Assembly: GCA_036936605.1 (NCBI GenBank)
Contig: JAUPFV010000005.1
Coordinates: forward strand, 79,000,885 to 79,064,884
From: Limnanthes douglasii subsp. nivea
Lineage: Eukaryota > Streptophyta > Magnoliopsida > Brassicales > Limnanthaceae
Reading direction: 5' to 3'
DNA: 64,000 nucleotides
The position numbers were made by a program, and so were the translations under genes. The notes below the pieces were generated by a model, which saw nothing but the letters and a program-made list of their open reading frames with translations, was not told the DNA's origin and ran no database searches. Positions 1-11,606 of the stretch are shown here, one piece after another. Within the stretch, counting starts at the first letter, position 1. Every line of letters begins with the position of its first letter.

Positions 1-870
1 TATAGGTTCAATGTACCATAACATATACTATTTTACTCCTTACGAATAGCCGATGAACAATATTTTAGTGCTCTCGTGTAAGTTTGTCTTGCTTCACATG
101 CGTGTAGGCAGTACACTTGAAAACTCTCAAATGTTCCAACTTAGATTTCTCTCCAATTTAGGCCTATTGAGGACAAATAAACTTAAACCTCAAAGATAGA
201 CTCTTATTGATTATATATGCAGTCGTTGTCATTACATCTCTTTAGAACCTTTAGTCTAATCCGACTGTATGAAGCATATACCTAAACCTTTCTAGTAAGG
301 TTCGGTTTATTCTCTCAGCAAGACTGTTCTATTCAGGAGTCTCACTCATGGTTTAGTGTCTAAAAATGCCAAGCTTTGAATAATAGTAGTGAACTTATTG
401 GTCGCATATTCGAATCTATTATCAGTCTGAAGTTTTTTCAACATTTTACTAGTTTGATTCTCTACTAGTATCTTCCAATTCAAAAAGGAAACAAACATGT
501 CATCCTTGATTTTTAAGAGTATAACTCATACCTTCCTGGAATAATCATCAATTTACGATATAAAGTACCTTGCACCACCTATGACAGGCTCACGTGTTGA
601 CCCCAGATATATGAATGAACATACTAAAGAACTTCATTGGTTGTATGGATGTTAGGAAGAAACTTCACTATCTTGCTCTTCCCGAATAAAAAAATCTCAA
701 AAGCCCATCTTCTGAATTGTGATACCATCTAACAACCCTTGTTTTCTTAGTTCACTAAATATTTTCTCACTTAAATATCATAGACAAAGATGTAACAACC
801 TGGTAGAATCATTCTTCACACTAGACACCCCCTACTACTACATATCTCTCAAGAACTAACATATCATTAG
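1..870 (-). pseudogene. copia integrase (pre-integrase zinc region and catalytic core), degenerate
   Basis: Minus-strand frames with stops and shifts match the copia pattern. A pre-integrase stretch with SEKIFSELRKQGLLDG lies near 700-770. A core stretch with YFIS.IDDYSRKV lies near 540-590. The segment TPE.NSLAERINRTLLER lies near 290-345. An LRVFKCTAYTHV stretch lies near 60-130 and normally follows the core. Integrase joins cDNA ends to host DNA. At least six stops or frame changes interrupt it. It is recognised by family motifs only, and the frame is not restorable from this window. Confidence 0.72.
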
Positions 871-954
871 TCAATTGGGCTTTCATAACAACAAGGGAGC
901 CTTACAAGACCCTAAGTCTGCCACCTCCACCCCTATAGGTAAACCATTCCTCAT

Positions 955-1185
955 CTAACATCCCAGTATAAAGAAGGTTACTTTAAATTTAGGTACATAC
1001 ATACTTACGTTGTCAATCACTCTCTCAGGTATTGTAGACAACATGATATGAATAGTCTCAATCCTTTTAACATCATAGGATTCGTCATTCGCATTCCCTA
1101 TAATAACCCTTTCACTATCAAGTATTATCATATCTTCAATCCAGTTTTTATTGGAAGTTATATGGAATGGTGTACCCGAATCCAA
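955..1185 (-). pseudogene. copia aspartic protease fragment
   Basis: A 76-codon minus-strand open stretch begins MDSGTPFHIT, which has the DSG active-site triplet and the following xFHxT typical of copia proteases. It continues with a VIIGN segment and a YVPKFK segment that match the family order. Copia protease cleaves the Gag-Pol polyprotein inside the particle. The segment lies between the gag tail (1290-1634) and the integrase (below 870), as expected. It is shorter than a full protease domain and its flanks are out of frame. Confidence 0.72.
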
Positions 1186-1289
1186 TACTTATTTATTTTG
1201 CATCATTCCAGCATCTTCGGCTTCAGTCTTCTTATAGTTTTTGCCATTTTATTTCTCTAGGAAAATCCTATTAATATCTTATTTTCTTC

Positions 1290-1634
1290 ATGCTTACCCA
1301 TTATGTCTCTTTAGAACTAGTAGCATGTCATTTGGACTTAAACCAAGAGTTTCATCTTCTTTTACTTGAATCTATATTTCTTGGTCTTCCCCTCAAACTC
1401 AGTTTGTGCTTTTTGGAGTCACCCTTTTAAACAATTTTCATTTGATTTTTTTTGGATTTCAATGTGCTCTCATTCCGGTCTTTGTAAAGGAGTATTTTTT
1501 GTAGAGCATGATGTTTATAAAATGTTCATACTTATTTGGTAGATAGATTAAAATGATGATTGATTGGAATCTCCATCCACCTTTACACCAACTGTATTCA
1601 ACTCGAGTATGATTCTATTATAATTTTTTAGGTT
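1290..1634 (-). pseudogene. copia gag, C-terminal half
   Basis: A minus-strand frame reads NRIILELNTVGVKVDGD near 1570-1615 and then LPNKYEHFINIMLY near 1515-1555. This is the usual copia Gag (UBN2-type) pattern in which a leucine-rich linker precedes 'LP..YE.F...ML'. The N-terminal half is at 12019-12812, so element A interrupts gag exactly here. The zinc-knuckle part towards 1290 is too decayed to read. Confidence 0.68.
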
Positions 1635-1639
1635 TCTTC
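1635..1639. repeat. target-site duplication of element A, left copy
   Basis: TCTTC directly precedes the left LTR. The right copy is CCTTC at 12014-12018, a 4 of 5 match. It assumes a 3-bp insertion after the terminal TG of the left LTR, and the copia gag frame rejoins correctly across it. Confidence 0.65.
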
Positions 1640-2049
1640 TGGAGAGGTTTATTTTCGTTTGAGGGTAATTTTGTCCAGAGTTTTGTGGTATTTCAAAGGT
1701 ATTTAATGTTTGGATAGAGTGTAGAGGGAGAATTGAGCTGCCTGGTTGTATTTAATTTTCATTACCCTCATTTAATGAAGGTGGTTGGGTATTTATACCC
1801 TTATCTTTGGGCCACATGGGCTTTCGGGTTGTGTTAATGGATTCGGGTCGAGTTTAAAGACCCATTAGTTTTAAGTAAGCAAGTAATCAGCTTAGTCATG
1901 AAGTGATTAAGTTTTTAATACTTTAGTCATGTTCGGACAGTTCAATAAGTGGAGGTTGTCCGAACTGCCCCTGTCCGGTTAGGTGGATATTGTCTGAATT
2001 GCCCATGTCCGGTTCTCATAAAGAGCGGTGACAAGATCCGGACTCATCA
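1640..2049 (-). repeat. Element A 3' LTR
   Basis: It aligns along its whole length with 11607-12013. It contains the TATAAATACCC box (minus strand, about 1790-1800) also seen in the LTR of B. The outer end reads TGGAGAGG against TGAGG in the other LTR, a 3-bp insertion. Confidence 0.9.
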
Positions 2050-2064
2050 GTAGCCCCTTTTTTA
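2050..2064 (-). other. Element A polypurine tract
   Basis: On the minus strand AAAAAAGGGGCTAC abuts the first base of the 3' LTR. Element B has AAAAAAGGGGCTCC at the equivalent place. This is the RNase H-resistant primer for plus-strand DNA synthesis. Confidence 0.82.
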
Positions 2065-2213
2065 GGTTGTGTTCAAAGGCCTTTCGCAAGACCTAAAAAT
2101 AGCTTGTATCTGGTCATAGCCATGTCCGGACAGATTTTCAAACTGTGTAATGGCTTTATCCGGACTAGAAAAGTTCTCAGAAACTAAACGGTTTTTTTCC
2201 AGAGATTGTGGGA

Positions 2214-2390
2214 CACGTGTCTTTCTATGATTCGCCACATCAGTCGTTTTTTCCCTAGAACGGCGCTCCCACTTACTCCAAAAAGCAACCTTTTCATTTA
2301 ATGTGGGTGACATCAGCGCCGTTTTTAATCATTACAACCCTTTCGAATTCTCCTAGGTATCAAAGCATCTTTTGTACCTTTACTATAAAT
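2214..2390 (+). promoter_or_regulatory. Putative promoter of the element A antisense ORF: G-box and TATA box
   Basis: A perfect CACGTG lies at 2214-2219 inside ACACGTGTC. A TATAAAT lies at 2384-2390, about 100 bp before the ATG at 2492. The same two elements occur 172 bp apart upstream of the element B antisense ORF (30916-31094). A further shared block, GACATCAGCGCCGT (about 2310-2323), lies between them in both elements. The conservation is seen in the sequence. Promoter activity is inferred. Confidence 0.55.
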
Positions 2391-2491
2391 TAGTCCATTT
2401 TCTAATGTTTTACCATCTTCGTCATCCTTGCTCTGTTTAAACTTCAAAGCTTTCATCTCTCAAAAACAAAATTTTCTTTTGGTGTGAGTTT

Positions 2492-5453
2492 ATGTTCACA
2501 GCAAGAAACGCTTTAATAAAAGGTGGGTGGCTCAATTTGTCAGAGTTGGAAAAAGCTCAAAAGGTTAAACGAGAAAGGCGCATGGCTGCAGGCCTCCCTG
2601 TTTCCCCTGTTGATAAATCAGAAACACCAAGCTCAGAGCCTGACCGGGGTTCTTCTTCAACTAAGAGTGTTAAACCTAGGAGGTTGTTCCAACCCAACCT
2701 TTCACCAATTGTTTCGGGCTCATCGGTTCAGGAGCCTACTGTTGCACCAGGGCAGGCAGTCACCAGTTTTAAAAAACCTTCCCCATTCATTGCCATGGGA
2801 TCGGATGCTGACGCCTCTCCAGAGAAGTTAATAGATCGGAGAAGAGGTTCCGTGGTGAAAGGGAAAGCTCCAAAAGCTACACCTTCCAAATAGGGGGGCT
2901 AAAAATAGCAATACCGGGTCAAAAGCACCCATTAAGACTCCTAAGGACAAGCTGTCCGGCCCGGAGGTATCTAGTTCAAGTCTCCGGAAAGAAACTACTG
3001 CATCTGAGCCTCAGCCGGAGTCCAGACTACAAGAAGCTAGTAATGCCCAACCATCTGGAGGGCCTGCTGAGCCAACCGCTAGCTCCCCCCACCCAAAAAA
3101 AACTGATAACCCTTCCATGATAATGGAAGAAGTGTTGGAGGATTCTGTTGAAGAAGCTCCTTTTGAGTCCGAAGTCTCCGAGAAAACAAGTGAGGCTGCT
3201 GCTGCCAAGAAGGACAAAGGCAAGGAGAAGCTATGCTTAAAGCATCCGGATTTTCCGGAGAGTCTTGTGGGAAAAGTGGGACCTTGCTTCCACAAGTTAA
3301 GTGTCAAATACCTGCTAGCTTTGCAAAAACTTAATTATGCTTTCATCCACATAGCCGAACCGGGTCGGATGCGAACAAAATGGGGGATCCCGGAGAATGT
3401 CAAGGTAAGGATTCCGGTGGATCCGGATACACCGATGGACTGCAAGCTCAGTGAAATAGTTTTCTTCACTGAGCTCTTCAACTGGGGACTAAGGTTTCCC
3501 CTAGACCCAGAGATAGTAAAATACTTTCACCTCATCTAACTCTGCCCAAGCCAATTGAGCCCCAATGCATGGTACACTCTTATGACCTGTATTATGGCCT
3601 CCAGGCTCTCCGGAATTCCTCTTCCAATGGAGCAGTTTGCAGTTGTGGCCAACCTCTGCAGAAACCACCTTATTCCTTTCTATCACTTTAACATGGGTGA
3701 TAATTACAAAGTAGTGGACGACCTGCTTGAGTCGGAAATGAATTGGATTACTCAATTCTTGTTTGTTAGTGGCGCCTGGGAGAATGGGAGGAAGATTAAA
3801 ACCGGTGTCAACCCGAGTCTGCTTACCCGCAGATGGCGAAGCGATGGTAAGAATCTCATCTCACATTTCCATCTTTATTTATCACAAATTTGTTTATCTA
3901 ACTTGTCATTTTTTTTTGTTTTTTGGTAGTGCTGCCAAAGGACTTTAGTGACCACTTGAAGGCTGGGCAGACCACTTGCTCCAAGCTAAATGCTTGGACT
4001 GCTGAGAAGTGGGGAAATCGCTTCCACAATGCTTTTACCGAAGGCAATCTAACAAGGTCCTACCTTTGGAATACAACTGACCGGAGGGACTTATCGTGGG
4101 ACGAACTAACCACCCCACCCCCTCCGGAAGTAACCCTCAGGAGAACAGATGCACCGGATGGGTCGTTGTATCTACCTGGTAGAGCTAAAGCCCCAAGCAA
4201 GATAAAGGGTAAAAAAGGTAAAGGCAAGTAGAGTACGGTTGAAGCCAATCCTACCGAAGTAGAGGAAGTTTCCCAACAAACCAATAGTGGCCAGATCAAG
4301 GACAGATTGATGTCGCTCTTCTACAAGTAGTGGAGAATGAAAGTACTAGAGAAGTGGTAGGATCTCCAAAATCCTCAAAGGCTCCTAAGAAAGACAGGAA
4401 ACGAGGAGCAGAAGGCAAGGACATGGAAGCCAAGAAGAAGAAAACCTCCAGTGGTGATGAAATTTCCCTCCGGCCTCCGGAGCCTCTTCCCCCTGTTGAC
4501 CCTACTGACCCAACTCAAGCAGAAGGCATCCATGGTGACTTTCAAACCGGAGGGGGTGCAGGAGGGGATATCAGCATTGATGGTGTTGATATTAGTGGTC
4601 TTGAAGAAATTGGTCTTTACTTTGAAACCTCCCTAAAGATGATTTTGATGGGCCTTACCTCCCTCCGAGTTCTTCGAACAGCGTTACCTTCAATGGTAAG
4701 TCTTTCTCTGTCTCAAGTGAAAGAGATGTCATAACTCACTCTATATTAAGTAATATTCATCCAGTGCTTAGTTTGGAGAAGGAAGTACGAGGTTAGTCAA
4801 CCATCATTAATGCCCTTAATTCTGACAAAGAGAAATTGTATGGAGACCTCCTCACTGCCAATCAAAATGCTGATGTTTTGAAAAGGGAAAATGAGGAGTT
4901 GAAGAAGAACCAGGAGGATTGGGCCACAAAGGTAGCCACTTTGGAAGATACTATCAAAGAACTCCGAACAAAGCAAACCGAGTTGGAGAGAGGTCTCTCT
5001 TCTTCCAGAGAAGAGGTGAGGGCTAGGGACAAGGTCATTCATACTTTAACCAATGACAAGATCTCGCTCGAGGACTCGGTGCCCAAGGCTGCACAAGAAA
5101 AAGCTGATTTGCTAAAGGAGCAAGAGGCAAAAATCCAAGCTAGGATTGATGCTTATACCAACCAAGTGATAGACACTCAGGAAGAAACGCTTGCCAAAGT
5201 GAAGTCAGACATGGTCTTGCTCTTTCATGATAAATTTCTGAAGAGGACACTGGGAGACTTATGGACTTTTGTAGAGTATGAAGACCTCCCCTTCCACACG
5301 ATGGCTGATGGTGACAAGCATGACTACTCATGTGGTTTGGATGACACAACCGATGAAGAAGAGAACACCGGGGAGAGTCCGGATGAGGAAAATGACGACC
5401 CCAAGAAGAAGAAAACTAGTGAGGTTGGGCCATCTAAGAAAGCTCAGCCTTGA
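2492..5453 (+). pseudogene. Element A antisense ORF (Transposase_28-like domain plus coiled coil), broken
   Basis: This lies on the strand opposite gag-pol. Exon 1 starts MFTARNALIKGGWLNL. A frameshift near 2890 is followed by the domain around 3410-3770 with LFNWGLRFPLDPEIV, then QLSPNAWYTLMTCIMASRLSG. A TAA at 3537-3539 replaces the lysine codon seen in B. Exon 1 ends at GTAAG (3847); the intron is 3847-3929 (83 bp, ends TAG). Exon 2 carries LPKDFSDHLKAGQTTCSKLNAWTAE, then a Lys-rich stretch, an acidic segment, a coiled coil (about 4836-5260) and a Glu/Asp/Lys-rich tail. Frame breaks occur near 4231 and between 4734 and 4836. Antisense ORFs at this position are known from Tat elements. Their function is not established. 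Confidence 0.75.
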
Positions 5454-5959
5454 AGTATTAACTAATTTTTTAAAAAAAAAATTGCAATCGAACCAAAGTC
5501 CTTGGATGGCCAAGGCATTTTTTGTAATCGTCCGGCTCCTGTTCGGATAAACCTTTTCGTTTGAAAACTCAAAGTCCTTGGGTGGACAAGGTACTTCGTA
5601 TGTTTTAATGGGTAGTTTTATTTTGCACAACTCTTGCATTCTTTCATAGTTTTTAAATTTTGGTGGCTAATGTTTAAACAGCCCTTAGTTATTTCATAAG
5701 TATTCTAAAGTGAGAGTGTTTAAATTCTCCGATGACAAATTTTTAAGTAGTCATCACTCCTCCAATTTAATCCGGTCTGTTCAAATAAAAATTTCACCAA
5801 AAGCTATTAAGTGAAAACGCTCCGGATTTTTAAGAAGGCATTAAATTTATAAAAAAGCCAGGACACCTCATTAAAACCTCCCCGCGCCACCAGGGTAGGA
5901 AGAAGTATGCCCCCAAATATTTATATGAACTTTTAAACAAGTAAATATTTACATAATTT
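5454..5959. other. Element A 3' noncoding region between antisense ORF and integrase
   Basis: No gene is present. On the minus strand it contains the block GGTGGCGCGGGGAGGTTTTA followed by ATGAGGTGTC (about 5865-5897), recognisable in B, C and E. It also has single-copy AAACACTCTCAC and CTAAGGGCTGTTTAAAC segments shared with B (27530-27600). The matching region of C and E is expanded into tandem repeats. Confidence 0.6.
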
Positions 5960-7351
5960 CTATTCCAAGTACAACCGGAGGTGTTCAATATTCCAGGGGT
6001 GATTCAAAATCCTTCCATCTTTGTCTAGGAACCGGTATGTCCTAGGCTTAAGCTTTTCAGTGACCACATATGGTCCTTCCCAAGTTGGAGCCAACTTACC
6101 GAACTGCTTCTCTTTAGTATGTAGGAAAACTTTTCTCAATACCTTATCCCCCGGTTGAAATCCCTTCTCCTAATTTTAGAAGCGAATCTGCTTCTCATCA
6201 ATTCTTGATAATGTATAGCTCTAAGGTGAGCCTTAACTCTTCTTTCTTCTATTAAGTCAAGTTGGCCTCTGATTGCCATTTCGTTAGCGTGTTCAGAAAA
6301 TTTATGAACTCGAAATGAAGGGAGAGTAGCTTCTATGGGAGCAATGGCATCCATCCCATATACTAAGGCAAAATGAGACTCTTGTGTTGCAGCCCCGAGA
6401 GTGGTCCGGTAAGCCCACAAAACTTCTTGCAAATAACTTGGCCATTTCCCAGCAGTCCCTTCTAAATTCATCTTCAGACCGGACAGTATTGTCATGTTGG
6501 CCACTTCGACCTGACCATTTGCTTGTGGGTGGAAAGGGGAAGAGAAGCAATGTTGTATGCCTCTAGAGGCACAAAAACTCTTCATTTCTTTGTTGTCGAA
6601 CTGTGGCCCATTGTCTGTTGTTATCTTTTGCGGAATTCCAAATCTGCAGCAGATATTGGATAAAATGAATTTTACAACAACTTTTGATGTTGTACCTGCC
6701 AATGGAGCTGCTTCGATCCACTTCGAAAATTAATCAATAGCAACGATTATAGTTATGTGCCCCCCTGATGTCATGGGTAGAGGTCCCACTAAATCGAACC
6801 CCCATCGAGCAAAAGGTATTGGCTCAGAAATTGACTCTAAAGGGATGGCCGGGATATGAATTTCATTGGTATATCTCTAGCATGGGTCACACTTTCTTAC
6901 CAACTCCCTAGCATCTTGCATTATGGAGGGCCAATAGTACCCAAATAACAAAACTCTTCTTGTTAGAGCCCTGAATCCACAGTGAGCTGATCCCTCACCA
7001 TCATGTAACTCAGAGAGAATTATTTGTGACTCGTTGAGCCCCAAACATCGTAAGAGGGGTTTACTATAAGACTTTTTATAAAGAATATCTCTTAGTATGA
7101 CAAAACCACGAGCCTTGTACTTTACTTTTCTTGCTACTGATTTTTCCGGAGGTAAGATGCCATCTAAGAGATATTGAAGGAGAGGAAATCTCCAATCTTG
7201 AGGCTGTTTTATCTGTATATTGAAACTTCCTTATCCGGATTGATTTGAATGGATGGGCACTCCAGCACATGAATCCAAGGGTAGGACTCAGTATATGATA
7301 TGGTTGCCAAGGAGTCTGCCAGTATATTTTCTGTTCGGGGTATGTGCTCAT
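5960..7351 (-). pseudogene. Element A integrase and end of second RNase H, broken
   Basis: On the minus strand, the end of the RNase H (YEHIPRTENILADSLATI) is followed by the integrase zinc region (HDGEGSAHCGF ... CDPC). Then come LDLVGPLP-like sequence and an open stretch at 6702-6136 with TTDNGPQFDNKE and PFHPQANGQVEVAN, which hold the second Asp and the Glu of the DDE triad. Two nonsense codons are visible: TAG at 6877-6879 in place of the Gln after the second Cys pair, and TAA at 6730-6732 inside the core. The C-terminal WNIEHL segment ends near 5970. B shows the intact counterpart. Confidence 0.85.
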
Positions 7352-7375
7352 AAATGATGCTCTTGAAATTAAGTG

Positions 7376-9142
7376 TCACTTCTTTAAGAAGAAGTAAGTA
7401 TTTAACAGCTGCTCATTTTTTGCTTCGTATTGACCTTGTGCATGATGGATAAGAAGCTGAGAATCGCTCATCAACTTGACCATTTTGGCTCCACAAATAA
7501 GAGCTAATTTCAAACCAGCTATAGTAGCTTCATATTCGGACTCATTATTAGAAGCCCTGAAAGTAAAACATATAGCTTGGTACATTCTGTCACCGTACGG
7601 AGAGGTCAAACATACCCCAGCACCACATCCCATGGTACTTGATCCACCATCAGTCCAGACAACCCAGACTTTTTTGTCTTTCACACTAATTGTTTGCTTA
7701 GTATCCCTATCTGAGTGAAATTCAACTAAGAAATCTGCCACCGTTTGGGCTTTGATTGCTGTCCGAGGGGCAAAATAAATATCGAAGTCTCCCAATTCCA
7801 CTATCCACTTAGTCATTCTACTTGAAATGTCGACCTTTTGGAGAATGTTTTTTAAGGGAAAAGGCGTTAAGACAATAATGGGATGAGCCTGAAAATAAGG
7901 CCTCATCTTCCTCGCAGCAATCACCAAGGCTAGTGCTAATTTCTCAAGCTTCAAATAGCACTTTTCTGCATCAATTAAACTCTTGCTAATGTAATACGCC
8001 GGACGGGGATAATTATCTACCTCCATTATAATTACTGCACTTATGGCACAACTAGAGACTGCCAAGTATATGAAAAGAGTCTCTCCATCAACGGGTTTAA
8101 ACAAAGTCTTGGGGGAGGACAAATAATTTTTGATTTCATCGAAGGCCTCATCACACTGTGAGGACCAATCAAAATCCTTTGCACCTTTCAAAGTTTGAAA
8201 AAACAGGGTACACCTGTCGGAAGACCTTGAAATGAATCGATTTAATGCAGCCAACCTCCCAGTCAATCGTTGTACTTCTTTAACATTTCGAGGAGGCTCC
8301 ATTTGTAGTAAAGCATTAAGTTGGTCCGGATCAGGCTGTATCCCTTGCTCACTTATTACATACCCCAAGAATTTCCCGGACTGCACTCCAAACACACACT
8401 TTTCCGGGTTTAATTTCAAATTTACTTTCACTAAGTTAGCAAAATTTTCTTGGAGATCTGGCAAGTGTAGTTCTTCGTCCACACTTTTCACCATCATGTC
8501 ATCGATGTAAACTTCCATGTTTCTTCCAACTTGATCAGCAAAAGCCTTGTTTACCAACCTCTGATAAGTAGCCCTAGCATTTTTTAACCGAAATGGCAAC
8601 ACCTTGTAACAATGAAGGCCCCTATCAGTAACAAATGTAGTATGTTCCTGATCCTTCAGATCCACTTGGATCTGATTATACCCAGAGAAGGCATCCATAA
8701 AAGATAGCAGCTTGTTTCCAGATGTGGAGTCCACTAACTGATCAATCCGGGGGACTGGGTATAAATCATTTGGGCAAGCTCTGTTGAGATCTGTAAAATT
8801 GATACACATACGCCACTTGCCATTTTTCTTTTTTACCAATACCGGATTGGCTGTCCATAAAGGGTATTGAGATTCCTTTATGTGCCCCATTTTAGTAAGC
8901 CGGTCGACCTCCTGAACTATGACATCAGCCTTTTCCTTAGAAAAAGCTCTTCTTTTTTGTATCACAGGTGCTATGTCCCTTCGGATAGACAGCTGGTGTG
9001 ATATAATATCTGCTGGTACTCCGGTAACATCAGCATTGCACCAAGCAAAAACATGTTGATGGTCTTTCAAGAATTTTAACATTTTACCTTTTAATTCCAA
9101 TGTCATCTTGGATCCTATCTTGACACTTTTTCCTTGAGCCAA
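7376..9142 (-). pseudogene. Element A reverse transcriptase and RNase H domains (588-codon open frame)
   Basis: A long open frame corresponds to residues 1-580 of the B pol protein. It has RT with TANPVLVKKKNGKWRMC, PFRLKNARATYQRLVNKAFA and the catalytic YIDD. A gypsy-type RNase H region follows in which the usual first Asp motif reads LAVS. A second RNase H follows with WTDGGSSTMGCGAG, SNNESEYE and SDSQL. The frame is lost at 7376, where B continues with the RNase H C-terminus. RT copies element RNA into DNA and RNase H removes the template. The domains look well kept, but the protein is separated from integrase. Confidence 0.88.
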
Positions 9143-9171
9143 AGAATGTGTTTCAACTTCTTCAATCGATA

Positions 9172-9963
9172 TTAAAACTCCATGGGTCTCTCTGGGGTCA
9201 TCAATTTCACCCTCTCCCCCAGAAAGCCCCTCAAACTGCTATTCCTCATTGATCTGAACTGCCCCCAACGTCCGAAAGCTAGTGTTGTTGCATAACACTC
9301 TCTTGCTACTTTTTGGCTGCTCCGAACAACTCCCACTTGTCCTTGCACAGCATATTTCAAACATTGGTGGACTTTTGAGGCCACGTCATGCAACCTAGAG
9401 AGCCAAGACCTCCGCAGAATAGAATTATAACAAGTGGGACAATCCACCACGAAGAAAAGTATTCTAACCATCTTTTTAAAAGGGCCTTTGCCCAATAAAA
9501 CCTCCTCCTCGAATTCTCCGACCACGTCTGCTGAGCTTCCTGTGAAACCCACAATCGACCTGTTTGAACGTTGAATTACTGCTGGATTTTTCATCTTTTT
9601 GTAGGAAGTTAAATAGAGAATATTGGCCGAACTTCCGGTATCCACCAAAATTCGCCTTATATCATTGCCTCTAATGGATGCTCCTATGACCACAGCATCT
9701 TCATGTGGACCGGCAATATCCCTCAGATCATCCTCGTCAAAAACAATAAAAGGGAAAGGAATTTGTGATTGATAGGAGGTCATGCCTCCTTCAAGCTGGG
9801 TAGCTAAAGTATGAACGTGCCTCTTTCTTGATGAAGCAGTTGGTGCAGTCATGGTGTCCCCTCCGAATATTGTAAGTGATTCAAAAAAGTTAATAAGCCC
9901 GGACACTGTCTTGCAAAATTCCACAATAACACCCACTCTATTCCGGGTCGGATCAGGGTCCAA
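9172..9963 (-). pseudogene. Element A aspartic protease region
   Basis: An open frame of 263 codons on the minus strand. The retropepsin site is VDTGSSANIL (Asp-Thr-Gly), with GFTGSSADVVGEFEEEVLLG downstream and a CPTCYNSILRRSWL segment near the flap and second half. Near the 3' end a 1-nt deletion relative to B puts the last 35 or so residues in another frame. In the frame matching B, a TAG (9239-9241) is followed by CAG, as in B and C. Protease would process Gag-Pol. Confidence 0.82.
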
Positions 9964-9969
9964 GTATTC

Positions 9970-11531
9970 TCACTCTACATCGAACCTCTCGATTATCACC
10001 ATAGCCCCTTCCGGAGCCGATGTGCCTGCATTGTTTGGACCAGCCCGATGAGCGTTATCAGGCCTATTTCCACCTCTTCTTTTAACATATGCTCCCAAAT
10101 TTCCTCTCTCAATCAAATTCTGGACTTCTTGCTTCAAAGCAATACAATCCTCAGTGGTACTGGCAGAAACAATTATTGCGGCTCTCCCTAGGAGACTGTA
10201 ACGCAGTCGGCCTCCTATAGTGTACTTCATCTTTTGTTTTGTCATAAATGGTGGCTACGTTTTCTTTCAAGTCAGCAAACCACTCCGGTTGAACCCCAAA
10301 GGCCTCGTTTATTTCTAGATTGTTAACTCTGGGCTGGTGCAGCTGGCTGAGACTGAGCTTTGGCTCTGTTATGACTCTGCCCGGCCTCCCTAGCCTTGTT
10401 TCCGAACTGGTTTTGGTTTGGATTTGGTGCAGCCGGAGCAGACCTCACCTGCCTGTGCACCCTAGTTTTCTTTGTTTCATCTACATTAATATGCTTTCCA
10501 ACCTGATTCAGCAGACCTCCTCATGTCATGGCCTTTTTCTGGTTACTGAAACAGCCAAGTTTCCAGGGTTTAAGCCCTGCCTCAGAGAAGCTATTGATAC
10601 TTGTTCGAAGCAATCAGCATTTTTGGTATTCACTTGGTTCTTGGGCACAATGGATAATTGTGTCTCCATTGCCCTTCACTTCCTTACTTCCAACAAACTT
10701 TCTTCGAAAGGCTACCCAAAAAGTATCGAAATTTCTGATGCAGCCTTGTGGCAAACTGTTGTACCACTTCAGAGCACTCCTCGTAAATGATTGAGGGAAT
10801 GCTCTACAAAGCAACTTGTCATCATCATCAAAATTTATCATGAAATTTTTGAATTGTTCCAAGTGGTTATCTGGGTCTTTACTGCCATCGTATTTTTCCA
10901 TTTTTATACTGTCAAACCTCTTAGGAAGGTTTCCGGACAGGATCTTAGAGGACAATGGAGATTGTCTCCAATTCCGGCCACAACTGAAAACGGTATCCTC
11001 ATTAGGAGTTGCAAAGATACCTGGTTCATCATTGAAGGCAAAAGGATCCATCACCATCCGATCTACGTGTCTCCGGCTATGAGACGATTCTTTGCCTATA
11101 TGCCTCTTTAACTTTCCATGCGTATCCCTTTTTCTTGAGTATTTTTTTACTAACTTTTGTTTCTTTTTAGAACGGCCTTCATCACTACTGGATGACCGGG
11201 ATTCTTCGACTCCATCTTCACCTGAGGAGCTGCTGGAAGATTCTGAGTCTGAATCAGAGCTCTCCACCGGTTTAGACCGGTGAGACTTTTTTGAGCTAGC
11301 ATGAGTCTTTTTCGTGCTCATATGGATTTTTGAGGGCTCATGCACCCTTGGATTGTCAGTATGATGAACTGACGCCTTAGAATTTTCTTTTGTGCCCATC
11401 TCTACCCTCTTGGCAGCCCTCGGAGCTTCTATTTCAACTTTTAACCTATCTCGCTCCTCAATGGTATATTCATCATTTTCTCCCACCACTTCGGCCAAAG
11501 CTGGTGGTACTTCCTGCATGTCCGGATTCAT
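9970..11531 (-). pseudogene. Element A gag, broken
   Basis: Gag starts MNPDMQEVPPALAEVVGEND at 11531. A Ser/Asp/Lys-rich stretch follows, then the capsid-like core with NHLEQFKNFMINFDDDDKLL, RSALKWYNSLPQGCIRNFDTFW and KGNGDTIIHC. The frame ends at 10614, where a short deletion relative to B removes about 20 codons after 'AQEPSE'. The remainder is readable in pieces to KQEVQNLIERGNLGAYVKRRGGNRPDN (10140-10060). The zinc-knuckle Cys and His residues upstream of that are lost in A. Gag packages element RNA into particles. Confidence 0.83.
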
Positions 11532-11583
11532 CCGAACTGTTTTTTCTGATGGTTTTGAATGCTAGATTCAGGCACCGTCGTAC

Positions 11584-11606
11584 TCCCACTATGGTCGCCA
11601 ATTTGG
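11584..11606 (-). other. Element A primer-binding site
   Basis: On the minus strand, AATTGGCGACCATAGTGGGA directly follows the 5' LTR. The same motif follows the 5' LTR of B, and a decayed form follows those of C and E. It is probably complementary to a tRNA 3' end. I do not assign the tRNA. Confidence 0.72.

Larger units (their letters stand above)
1..1634 (-). mobile_element. Ty1/copia retrotransposon, left piece (split by element A)
   Basis: Read on the minus strand, this segment carries in order a gag tail, a copia-type protease and an integrase that runs off the window edge. RT would lie further left. The matching gag N-terminal part lies at 12019-12812, beyond element A, and the gag frame is continuous across the target site when one copy of the target duplication is removed. 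No long open frame remains, so the copy is dead. The order protease-integrase before RT is the copia order, unlike every other LTR element here. No copia LTR is visible in the window. Confidence 0.8.
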
